From positions 2,418,001-2,482,000 of the forward strand of contig JAQQWL010000011.1 of assembly GCA_038363925.1 (NCBI GenBank): 64,000 nt of DNA, given 5' to 3'. The DNA is from Apiospora phragmitis. Lineage: Eukaryota; Ascomycota; Sordariomycetes; Amphisphaeriales; Apiosporaceae. Within the stretch, counting starts at the first letter, position 1. Every line of letters begins with the position of its first letter. Shown here piece after piece: positions 11,901 to 20,723 of the stretch. The notes beneath the pieces are model-generated. The model was not told the origin of the DNA and did not search any database. It saw only the letters and a program-made list of their open reading frames with translations. The position numbers were made by a program, and so were the translations under genes.

Positions 11901-12201
11901 CACGTCTGATTCGGGCATTGCGGCACATTTGAAGAAGATCCGGGAGAATTCTTTGCCCACGGAAGAAGAGCGCAAGGCCTGGCCCGCTGAGCTCACTACT
12001 GAAGAGAAAGAGGAACTCAGGGTCAAGGCAAGAAAGCTGTTCATCCAGAGCAGCGTTCCTGCTGCCCTGATGGGCATCATGGGTCAATCGGCCACCAGCG
12101 AGGCACTGGGTCGGCTATTCGATTGTCTACAAATCGAGGAGGTCTCGCGTGGCCTCTTCTTCGGAATAATACTTCAAGCTGTGCGAGTCATTACACATTA
12201 A
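8932..12201 (+). CDS. PXA-PX-Nexin_C sorting nexin (Mdm1/SNX13-like)
   Basis: One uninterrupted 1089-residue frame. The acidic/polar N-terminus is followed by hydrophobic segments at about residues 84-122 (GGVATGLAAATYLVLGQVGL), predicted to anchor the protein in a membrane. A PXA domain follows at about 168-360 (AVVRDYIDYWYNPI, DLLSFLDRP). A coiled coil lies at about 390-475 (RRKEQVHQKKLSRADEEMER). A PX phosphoinositide-binding domain spans about 564-682, with a degenerate-looking core. Then comes a disordered Ser/Pro region, and a nexin C-terminal domain at about 928-1085 (LLFAVINELYTLSSAWNIRR). This order is that of Mdm1/SNX13/SNX14/SNX25, which tether the ER to vacuole or lipid droplets, but I see no RGS domain between PXA and PX. 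Such a tethering role is inferred. Confidence 0.88.
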   Translation: MGVSDEFSSTNTSPSDAQYKMDAAAPPADATTFPKNKAQAMNGAATETTKTSNPNPSVAPASVKKDDDDVMTQIFTFLSTATPTTLGGVATGLAAATYLVLGQVGLVVIGAFSGIVVFVAWEAKHPEVSRAVRGEKGYDILDRLFETRSQLAMAKSDQNDETDFQSLARSFDDFQPETREALEELVNAVVRDYIDYWYNPIVPSDNSFPLSVRKVLTSFVLSVSNQLSRKRPADAFVDFLTHTCSIIIVFFSEMTSAYASVSAENRSCASDTMYSYLASNTESPLANLLNTHQQAGKLKMVAEDLLSFLDRPTYDCDPARIFLREILATVVLEGTLQTCSKAEWINGWIVYLLESGDTDLSHAIDEAMQDQKAFSDIDGNFGSISLSKGNRNSYEMDRQRRKEQVHQKKLSRADEEMERAMEEMKRLNEMIAQADKARESTSSERERESETAGRLNDVIKENAKELDLEVDQKVIDSAKRAVQQPLPSQGKSPKEPATEKVPSHQSLPQSPTTPGTADLSSQNSSPSQNRAVEAHRRFTSFDQIVPPSRDEPDEESPSGPPPPLTLLNAIITVHDEPGTTKLRNKPTWEYLVQIEPAAVQHSGWMTMKSYAHFEALHESIRRLATISGANAFLEAHATFPNWKIHTRSSLRGDIERYMRAACAEKALAESESMKKFLEKDQEVRQALNRGFSFESMGKGMLGVIQNAPKGALDGGKGIVGGVTGVLGNIGIGQRKSPNPAQAAREPPPVKTNGINPATRPLSLSALPKMEAVSPMRSRDSLDSQRSSVIATQPGKMPPMDRRPSAVVDTEQEGLQPARADRWERKSLSAASSAMHSRASSTAALRSPSEMSLSNMKLPPPPHEIADDYDSPNETRQSSDTQSRLNDAPLSPFTALSSPTRSFNSQQPERPSQPSISVKRPRKEFSPLSEQETRVAVELLFAVINELYTLSSAWNIRRTLLTAAKSFLVRPGNPSLVSIQALLQDNVLDTNTSDSGIAAHLKKIRENSLPTEEERKAWPAELTTEEKEELRVKARKLFIQSSVPAALMGIMGQSATSEALGRLFDCLQIEEVSRGLFFGIILQAVRVITH

Positions 12202-12943
12202 ACGACTATAATCATGGTGTTTCAGGGTCCTTGACCGATTGGAAGGCCCGGAATTCTGCTTGGAACATTCATAGAACCAATTTTCGGCGACAACAAGCGG
12301 TTTGTTTTCGCGGCTTTGCAGAATCAATATCCCAAAGAGCTTGGGGTGACGAACGATTATACGACCTATCATCACTTACGTTGGGCAGACCACAAACTAC
12401 GAAACAGCAGCATATGAGGCAGAGATGAAGCGCAAAGTATGGACCACGGTACGGGATTGCGGAAATGTATATACATTATATAACCCATAATTATGAGACC
12501 GCCGCGAGTCGGCAGGATGCTATTTATCCCCAGACGCCAGCACTTGAGAATCATCATCATGAACGCGCATCAGTTGTCGGTCAATATTACGAGAGAGACT
12601 GGGGGTGTTCAGTTTGGAGAAACCCGGACTTGATTTGGTGTTACATGCGCCTCTCGAGCACTCGAAGGTAGGATAAATAAGAAGGACCGGGGAAGCGATG
12701 GGGATAAAACCGCTTTTTGACCAGAGCGGAGGTTCCCTGGACAGCAGTACAGCATCACTCGACACCTGGATCTCCTATCAAAGGAATGCATGGCTATACC
12801 ACGCCTACGGCAAGGCTGTGATACCGGGTGCGTGACAATCAGGCACTCAGCTTCGCTTACAGACTTGATTACGACGAGTCTTCGCCCTTATAAGCACAAC
12901 AATATCCAATGGGGGTCGGGATGAAGAGTATCTAAGTAATTAA
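12202..12943. other. convergent intergenic region
   Basis: 742 bp between the 3' ends of the sorting nexin and esterase genes. No gene or RNA recognised. It should contain the 3' untranslated regions of both. Confidence 0.55.
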
Positions 12944-15113
12944 CTATGCCCAGCCAGAGCCGCCACAACCGTCAGTAAAGCCCCCAGCACCAAAGGCGAC
13001 CTTGTTATTCTTGAAGCAGCGGTTATTCACAAAGATGGGTGTGCGAAAGGTGGACTTCCACTCCATACCCTGGTCGTCGGGCTTGTCAAAATAGTCAAAC
13101 TTCCATTTTGTGACACCCTCGCCCAGACACCCCTTTGCTTTGGGCAACAAAGTATCCTGGCCGTAATCCGAACTGCTCCAACCAGCACCTATAAGTAGAG
13201 TGTCAGAGACCTTTTCGCCAGTACTAGCTCACCGGAAGGCGTCGCGACTTACCATATATGACGTAGTCACTATAAAAGACATGGTAGCTGCCGTCGCAGC
13301 TCCCGTAAGTCTTTTTGATGGGAGGCCAGGGGCGGTTGTTCCGTTTGATATTAACCGAATACCTATATTCGCCGCGTTTCCAAGTGCCCCCGAACTTCCA
13401 GTTCATGGGATTCTCGGGGTCGTTGCCATCGCAGGAGTTAATGATCCTCTCCATGCTCTCGACGCACTCGTCGTGGTTGAACTCGCTGGCGAACCCAGTG
13501 GTCTCAATTAGGAACTCGTGCTCGTCGGGCGTCCCCTCGTGGAACGTGCGGCTGTCCCTCCACGCCGTCTGCCCGCCGCCCGGCGCCTCGACCTCGTCGC
13601 AGTACGTCTTGTAGTTCTCGTTCAGGCGGTCCGCCGAGGCGTACCCCTTGCGGCCCTCCTTCTGCCAGCACTTGAACTCGTCCGTGACGGTGCAGACCTG
13701 CGGGTCGAGGCCGAGCACCTCGGCGCGCAGGTCGATGGCCCGCGAGATGGCGAAGGACGCGATGGCGTTGTGCCCGGCCTCGTTGGGGTGGAAGATGCGG
13801 CCGAAGTAGTCGGGCAGGAACCAGCCGACGTTGGGGAGATAGGGGTAGGGGTCGCCGGGGCAGCCGGGTGTGGCAGGCGCTCGCTCGTCCAGGGCGTGGA
13901 GAGCTTCGGCAGCGGGGTTTGCGGAGTTCCAGAGTGAAGAGCGATAGACGGCCCTGTGGACGCCGTTGGCGTCGAGATCCCTGTCGGGCAGGGGCGGCAG
14001 GGTCGCGCGTATGGCTTCGCGCTGCTCTTGGGTGGGTGGGACAGATGTGTCCCACTCGCCGACGAGATCACCGTCCACGGTGCCGTCTACGTCTACGACG
14101 ACTGTCTCGTCTCCGCTGGCGGATCGCTTCTTCTTGATCGGGAACTTCCAGAGGGACTTGCGAGTGTCTGGCTTGAAGAAGAGCAAATCCGGCTGTTTGT
14201 CGTCTGGGTAGGTGCCCGAGGATGACGGGTCGCACATTTGGCCGCTGAAGCCGTCGATGCCCCAGAGATCCCAGTTGGCGAACCCGATCTTGTACTTGAC
14301 CTCGTCCGCGACATCGTGCACCACATCGCGCAGTGCATCGTTCAGCGCGGTCGTCAGTTCGTTGAACTTCTTACGACGGTCCACTGTCAACGGCAAGGGC
14401 CCGGGCTTGTCCTGGAGGTAGCGATACCAGTAGAACGGGGCCCAGTCCTGCTTGGTAGCGCAGTCCTCGTTCTCTTCGTTGAAGAAGCGCGCGTAGCCGT
14501 TGTAAACGACGACGCCATCCTTGGCCATTTTGCTGTCGAGGGCCTTGAGAATCTGCTTGACATTGTCTTTCACCATACTGTCGAGGTTCTCCTGGGCCTT
14601 GTCGAGAATGGCAGTGCAGGTGGCCTCGCCGTCAAACGCCAGGATGACGCAGCTCTTGATGATGTCAGAGAGGCACAGGTCGTTGCCGCCGGCCGTCAGC
14701 GTCAGGAGGTCGATGTTGTCTTTCAACGCCACGGCCTGGTCGTAGATTTTGCCCGTCTGGTCGCCGAAGCAGGCCGGATATTGGAAGTCTTCTATCTCGG
14801 ACCCGACGAACTCCTTCATGAGGACCGGGTACGACTGGTCGTACCGCGAGCACCACCAGGAGTCTAGGTCGAAGAGACCGCCGAGTCTGGCACCGGAACC
14901 AACGCCAGCCGTGTAGCTGTCGCCAATGGCTGCGAAGCGCTGCACCCACGTGAAGGCCGTTGGATCCTCAAGAGAGTCTCGCCTCCGGAGCTCCTGAGGA
15001 ACCATGACAGATGGGAGGTACGGGCTGGAGGCATTTCGAGGAATGACATGTGCCACAGCTAAGTCCACAAACAGCAAAAGCGGCGTGAAACCGCTGGCTG
15101 CAGATAACAGCAT
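12944..15113 (-). CDS. secreted SGNH/GDSL-type esterase with Cys-rich C-terminal extension
   Basis: Two exons on the minus strand, 15113-13253 and 13188-12944, separated by a 64-nt intron (GTAAGT...TATAG). The product is 701 residues. An N-terminal signal peptide (LLLFVDLAVAHV) is followed by the SGNH hydrolase core. Block I is GDSYTAG with Ser near residue 66. GGND lies at about 142-145 (block III). HPNEAGH near 442 supplies the block V catalytic His. The enzyme should hydrolyse ester bonds of lipids or acylated polysaccharides outside the cell; the substrate cannot be told. About 250 residues follow the hydrolase domain, rich in Cys, Trp and Tyr (DECVESMERI, CDGSYHVFYSDYVIYG). I do not recognise this tail; it could bind substrate. 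Coding GC is very high between 13500 and 14000, which creates long spurious antisense frames. Confidence 0.88.
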
Positions 15114-16212
15114 CGCGAAAGGAGGTTTATGAGAATGCCGAACGAGCGAGTGGCTAAGAGAGCGTAAAGCTCAACGAGGTGCGAGAGGAACAGCCTTGAG
15201 GCAATGGCACATCGAGGAGACACTGTTCTGCGACTGAGACCTTGGAGTGCCTGAGAAGTATGTAGGCTTGCCAGTCACTCAGCTGTGCGGCCGGACATCT
15301 TCAACCCGGGCGTCACGTTCCGCTCTCACCTCAACATGCCATGTCTTGAGCATCCCCTTATCCATCACACAGAGCCTAGCCGGATTAGAAGACCATGGCC
15401 GGAGCTAGGTGAAGCTGACAATATGCTGACCCTCAGCTGCGAGTGCATGGTGGATAGTGTGTGTAGTGGGTTTGTTTGATATCTTGGCGGCTGACATTGT
15501 ATTATACAGACAGGTATCGGTACATTGGACCCCTGGAAACAAGGTGTTGACGCCTGCATAAGTAAATGATTGCTTTTTCTATATCCCGGAAAAGTCCCAG
15601 ATACCCTTACCCTATCCATACTTATGCTTTTTACCATCGATTAATTGGCATCCCGCGCCATGCCGCATCCCGCCCTCAGCATCACCTGAGCAATTTGATC
15701 ACAAGCAACTCCGCCATCATCGTCTGTTCTTAGATCAATATCAAGATACGATGGAGCAAGCTCTAGACTTTTGTGGAATGGCATGCATGCTGCCTTCAGC
15801 CCAGTCTGAACCTGGCAGTCCTAAATATAGCATTCGGCAATAACTCCGAATCTGTTGGTCTTGTCAGGATCAATAAAATCGGGCCGCCGGCTTGTTCTGC
15901 AAAGAGCAACTATCGCAGTCTTACATGCATAGGATCACCTGAAGAGTCAGCATTAAGGCACTGCTCGGAGATTGGTCACAACTATACCCACACAGCATCA
16001 ACTATAGTCTGTCTGCTTGGTCTACATGCCCCGGTTCCTTATTCGGGCTCTTGCTCTTGCTCTCCCCTCCTCCTTTCCGCTGTGCCAGTTCGAGCTTCCC
16101 GTTTCTCTCCTGCTAGCAGAGCTCTTTTGCCTTTGCTTGTTGGAACTCCTATCAGGCTCACCCGAAGTCATTGCTTCGACTGCTACTTGGTTATCGACAC
16201 CTTATTTTGACC
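15114..16212. promoter_or_regulatory. divergent intergenic region between esterase and chitinase
   Basis: 1.1 kb without a recognised gene, holding the promoters of two divergently transcribed genes for secreted hydrolases. No clear TATA box or operator was identified. Confidence 0.45.
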
Positions 16213-18251
16213 ATGGCGTTCTCTAGAAGCATGCTCAAGCCCAAGGGCTCCAAGACCTCATCTACTGCATTCATTTTTTTCCTGTTGCCCAGTCTATTAC
16301 TGCAGGCTGCCTTTGCTCAGAAGGGCGAGAAATGAAACCGCGGTACGGTCAAGCCAGCTGAGAGCCTTTGCAATTGAGACGGGCATCCAAGCAGCAGAAG
16401 ACCAACCAGACTACATCTGCGATAAGTCTACTCCGTGTAAACTAGGATGCTGTGGTTCAATGTAATACCCCTACCCCTCTCTTTTCCGCCCCTAGACGTA
16501 CGCACGCACATTTTATCAATGGAGCAGCTGACCAGCTTTCAAGAGATCCAACAACCGGCAAAGGTGTCTGCGGCATGGGCCCGAAATTCTGTGGCGAGGG
16601 CTGTATCTCGTCTTGCGGCGAGAAGTCCGAGTGCAACCCGGGCTGGGGCATGCAGTGGTCCAATGCGAGTACCTGCCCGCTCAACGTCTGCTGCTCTGAC
16701 TACGGCTTCTGTGGCACGACCGAGCTCTTCTGTAACGGCAAGACGGTGGCGAGCCCGCAGTGCCCAGGCGGGACCAGCGCCGACCAGAAGCTCATCGGAT
16801 ACTACGAGGGCTGGAACTTGGCGAGACCTTGCGGAAGTAAGTCTTGGTGTTTTGCTTCGTTTTTCATCGTGCCCTGATAGGAGCGTAGAGCACGAATACT
16901 GACTAACGCTGCCCCTAGCCATGAAACCGGAAGACATTCCTCTAGGATGGTACACCCATATCAACTTTGCGTTCGCGCTGGTGAATCCCACCACGTTCCG
17001 CATTGATCCCATGGACGCCAACACGGCATCTCTCTACAAGCGTGTCACAGCACTGAAAGAGAAGCAAACCGACCTCAAGGTCTGGATCGCCATCGGTGGC
17101 TGGGCAATGAATGACCCCGGCCCCTACCGCACCACCTTTTCCGATTTGGCCGCGAGCGAGTCGAAGCGTGAGCAACCCGCTTTTCTACTTCAAACCCAGC
17201 TGGGCAGTGATGATTGCGTATGAGCTAACCCTTCATTGTGATAGAGGACGCATTCTTCGAGTCACTACTCACATTTATGCAGCAGAACGGGTTTGACGGC
17301 GTAGATCTTGACTGGGAGTACCCAGTAGCCGACGACCGCGGTGGTGTGCCGGCCGACTTTGACCACTACCCCAACTTCCTGAAGAGATTGAGGGATAGAC
17401 TGAACGCATCTGGCAAAGAGTATGGCCTGTCCATCACTCTGCCTGCATCCTATTGGTACCTTCGCGGCTTCGATCTCCAGAAGATGGAACCTCATCTTGA
17501 CTGGTTCAACATCATGACATACGATATACGTATGTACCGTCTTCCATCTATCTTCCATCTCCAACAATCTCATGTATGTGTCCAAACCTTGCTAACACAG
17601 CCCCGGGCGCGCATAGACGGCGTTTGGGACAGCACCGTCCACTCCATCGGCCCGTACGCCTACGCGCACACGAACCTGACCGAGATCCAGCTGGGCCTCG
17701 AGTTGCTGTGGCGCAACAACATCAACCCGGGCCGCGTCGTCATGGGCCTGGGCTTCTACGGGCGCTCCTTCACCATGAAGGACCCGGCCTGCATGCACGC
17801 AGGCTGCGAGTTCAGCGACGGCGCCCACGGCGGCGAGTGCACGGGGACCCCGGGCGTGCTCTCGGCGGCCGAGATCGTCAAGATCATCGACGGCGGCGCC
17901 GCCGTCGCCTTCGACGAGGCCGCGGCCGTCAAGATCGTCACGTGGGACGGCGACCAGTGGGTCAGCTGGGACGACGCCGAGACGCTCAAGATCAAGCTGG
18001 ACTACGCGAACCAGCGGTGCCTGGGAGGGTGAGTTGTTCTCCATCCTCTGTTTACTCTTAACTTGGCCGTCTCCTTTTCTAACCAGTCTGGCAGTACTAT
18101 GGTGTGGGCAATCGACCTGGACGACGGCACACTGCTCAATGCTTTGGGCGGCGTCTCGTCAAAGTCAAAGAAGCGTATTCTCAAGGACATACCCGACCCC
18201 CTGCCGGACTTTGAGTCGCCGTGGCCAAAAGATGAAAAGGATGAGTTGTAA
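16213..18251 (+). CDS. GH18 chitinase with chitin-binding (CBM18) module
   Basis: Secreted glycoside hydrolase family 18 endochitinase. The exons I support are 16213-16461, 16544-16836, 16919-17167, 17245-17529, 17617-18028 and 18095-18251, with introns of 66-87 nt. A signal peptide (FIFFLLPSLLLQAAFA) starts at the ATG at 16213. A Cys-rich hevein-type module follows at about 65-150 (CKLGCCG, VCGMGPKFCGEGC, CCSDYGFCGTTE). The GH18 barrel has FDGVDLDWEYP, so the DxxDxDxE acid (Glu about 287) is present, together with WIAIGGWAMN and MGLGFYGRSF. The signal-peptide frame hits a TGA at 16331-16333. Dropping one G from the run at 16323-16325 joins it to the CBM18 frame, and the spliced length becomes 1644 nt (547 residues). 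The protein ends in KDEL. It is the first member of the chitinase, metalloprotease and LysM group. The first exon is the least certain part. Confidence 0.85.
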
Positions 18252-18637
18252 TGAAGAGGTTACAAACAGCTTTTGTGAGTGATGATATTCTGAGGCTAGA
18301 GCAGAATAGGTATATCTATAGGTTCATTTAGTCTAATCATCAATTGAGTAAAATGTTGAAGATTTCCCAGCGCCGGATTATATATGGAGCTGCACTGCCT
18401 AATACTTGCAAATGAGTGCCTCATTTTGAAACACTTTGTATCTCTGCTGGCGCATCACCAAGTTACATCCTCGCAGAAGGCGGATTTCCAACGAGTTATA
18501 CGAGTATTTTAATTACTAGAAAAAATCTTCAACGAAACTAGCCAGCCAAAATGAGAATTAATACCCCAACATTGCGTCTCCGCCCCCTTTCCCCATCTCA
18601 CTCCCCCAGAGGAAAGGTCCTGCATCTACGCTACAAC
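18252..18637. other. convergent intergenic region
   Basis: 386 bp between the 3' ends of the chitinase and metalloprotease genes. Nothing recognised beyond the expected 3' untranslated regions. Confidence 0.5.
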
Positions 18638-19891
18638 TCAAGATACACAGCCCGCATCAGGGTCTTTGCCCTTGACGGATTTGAACTTGTTGAAGAACTG
18701 GCTGCTCTTGCTGCTGAGCAGCTTCCCAATCGACTTCTTGGGCGCGCTGTACATCTTGCGCAGGCCCTCGACGTCGAGCGAGCTAGGCTTCGTCACGGGC
18801 TTGATGACCTCGCCGCCCGGCTTGGTGAGCAGGATGGCCTCGCCCGTCCCGTCGCCCGCGCCGCCGTTGCCGGCCGTGCTGGGGTAGATCATGATGGAGG
18901 TCCAGTCGGGCTCCTTCTTCTTGTCGAACTGCGTGCCCGCCAGGACGGGCAGGTAGTTGAGGCCGCCGGCGAACTCCCAGTCGGCCGCGATCTTGCGCTC
19001 GGTGCACAGCTTGCGCTTCTGCACGGCCTTTTCCGCCACCGTCAGGATCGTGCTCGCCTCGATGCGGGCCACGGCGGCGTCGTAGTCGGACAGCCGCTCG
19101 CAGAAGAAGCTGCCCTCGCCGAAGAAGTACTTGTCGCGCGCCTCGCCGCTCCAGCCCTCGGCCCACCAGTCCGGGTTCTGGTGCTCGTGGTGGAAGCCCC
19201 ACGCGTGGCCCATCTCGTGCGCGAAGTTGGCCACGATGTTGCGGTGGCCCATGGCCAGCACATCGCTGAGCACCATCCTAGGGCCTAGCTTCACGAATGT
19301 GTTGGCCGGGTTGCTAGCCGTGAGCTGGGGGCCCATTCCGGGTGTCGTCGCCATGTTCTGAACCCCGGTACCGGCGTACATGACAAGCAGGAAGCTTCCC
19401 CGGTTGTCACGGCTGCTGCACCATGCTCTGTCGTCCACGACGTCCCATTTGAACCAATTGTTGTTGTCGTCAAGCCCCTTGTCTCTCCAGAGCCCGCGTG
19501 CTTCGTCCAGAGGGCCACGCAGGATTTGCTCGGTGGTTTGGGATCCGTACGTTTCCTGCTCAAAACACACCTTGATGTTGCCTTGAGGCCACAGGCGCAG
19601 CTCAATACCGTTCTCTTCGATGCCGAACCAGCGCTTGTGAATCGACTGGGAGCTACCGTTGTGATAGTGATATTGGGCATTGGGCAGTGAGTCGGGCCCG
19701 CTGACGCTGCGACTCTTGATCACGTCGCTGCCATTGCCGTAGACTTCAAAGGCCAGGTCGCGCGCCTGGATGCTTTCGTGATGGACGGTGCGCGCGTACT
19801 TGATGTTGGACTCCCAAGCACGGCTTCCTGCGTTTACGCCCGAGGCTCCTAGAGCAACGACGGTCACGGCTGAAACTAGGGGAGCTAACAT
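18638..19891 (-). CDS. secreted astacin-like zinc metalloprotease
   Basis: A single exon of 417 residues starting at the ATG at 19891. That start directly precedes a signal peptide (MLAPLVSAVTVVALGASG). The frame stays open for another 275 codons upstream, but that part is compositionally unlike the protein and is taken as 5' sequence. The zinc site is HEMGHAWGFHHEHQNPD beginning at about residue 225, i.e. HExxHxxGxxHE as in astacins (M12A). A SIMIYP Met-turn follows the site, so the catalytic site appears complete. A Lys/Ser-rich tail follows the domain. The protein should be an extracellular endopeptidase; its substrate is unknown. It lies between a chitinase and a chitin-binding LysM protein, and shares its upstream region with the LysM gene. 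Confidence 0.87.
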   Translation of the reverse strand: MLAPLVSAVTVVALGASGVNAGSRAWESNIKYARTVHHESIQARDLAFEVYGNGSDVIKSRSVSGPDSLPNAQYHYHNGSSQSIHKRWFGIEENGIELRLWPQGNIKVCFEQETYGSQTTEQILRGPLDEARGLWRDKGLDDNNNWFKWDVVDDRAWCSSRDNRGSFLLVMYAGTGVQNMATTPGMGPQLTASNPANTFVKLGPRMVLSDVLAMGHRNIVANFAHEMGHAWGFHHEHQNPDWWAEGWSGEARDKYFFGEGSFFCERLSDYDAAVARIEASTILTVAEKAVQKRKLCTERKIAADWEFAGGLNYLPVLAGTQFDKKKEPDWTSIMIYPSTAGNGGAGDGTGEAILLTKPGGEVIKPVTKPSSLDVEGLRKMYSAPKKSIGKLLSSKSSQFFNKFKSVKGKDPDAGCVS

Positions 19892-20723
19892 CTCTGCTGA
19901 TGCAACGGACAGAGTGAACGAGAGAATCGGCGGAAAAAGTTGATGTATCACGGGAGGGACAAGATGGAGTGTCTGTTCGTGCTCCAGATGATGTACGGCC
20001 TGGTGAGCAGTAGTTTGAGAGCCCCCCTCTACCAACCCAGACAGCACAAGCAAGTATAACCACCTAAAAATAGACTCGATGCCTTTACAACATCTCACCA
20101 CGGAAATTACAGCTGAACGGTGGATTACACCGATAATAATCCCGTCGCCGCACCCCGGAAAGTCAGCCGCAGGTTGACCGTACTGGTCCCTGACATGGAT
20201 AATATGCCTGCCACGCGGAACGGGCATAGCGTGCTGCAAGCCGTAAGCTGCCAAGGGAACTAGGCCAGTCTCCAGAACGGGGAATTCGCTTGATCCAGCC
20301 TTGTGGGGCTTTCCTATACAACTTAATATAGTAAGACTTTCTTTTAGGTTCAATATTGGACAAGGGATCGTGACCCTTAGCCGTCGACCGATAAGAACAA
20401 CATCAGATGACCAGCAAAAGAGACCGCGGCGGGCAGGTCTCACGTAGTACGAAAGTGGAACAATATGCAGACTTGTGATTATGTCGGAAGAGTCCTGCAA
20501 TGCGAGCAACGCACATGAACCATTGCTAGCGCTGAAAAGTTCCGTTGTCGTCGGGCCCGTCCTCGGCCTGGGAATCGACTCCTTGGGGACTTCCCATCGC
20601 CCCTGATTTTGGCCTCTGTTCTTGCGATTTCTCTCCTGCTCGTTCAAGTCTCCTCTCTGTACGTTCTTGGTCGCCTCAACCCGTCTTTCAGACTTACTGA
20701 GCGACACCATACGCAAGTGAAAG
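19892..20723. promoter_or_regulatory. shared divergent promoter region of metalloprotease and LysM genes
   Basis: 832 bp lies between the two divergent start codons. Coordinated regulation of the pair is plausible from the layout but not shown. The minus strand stays open through this region by chance. Confidence 0.5.

Noticed and set aside
13504..14867. long antisense frames over the esterase gene
   Set aside because: They are shadows of a very GC-rich exon. The sense strand has SGNH motifs.
19892..20716. 275-codon N-terminal extension of the metalloprotease frame
   Set aside because: It is open by chance. The composition differs from the protein, and the internal ATG at 19891 directly precedes a good signal peptide.
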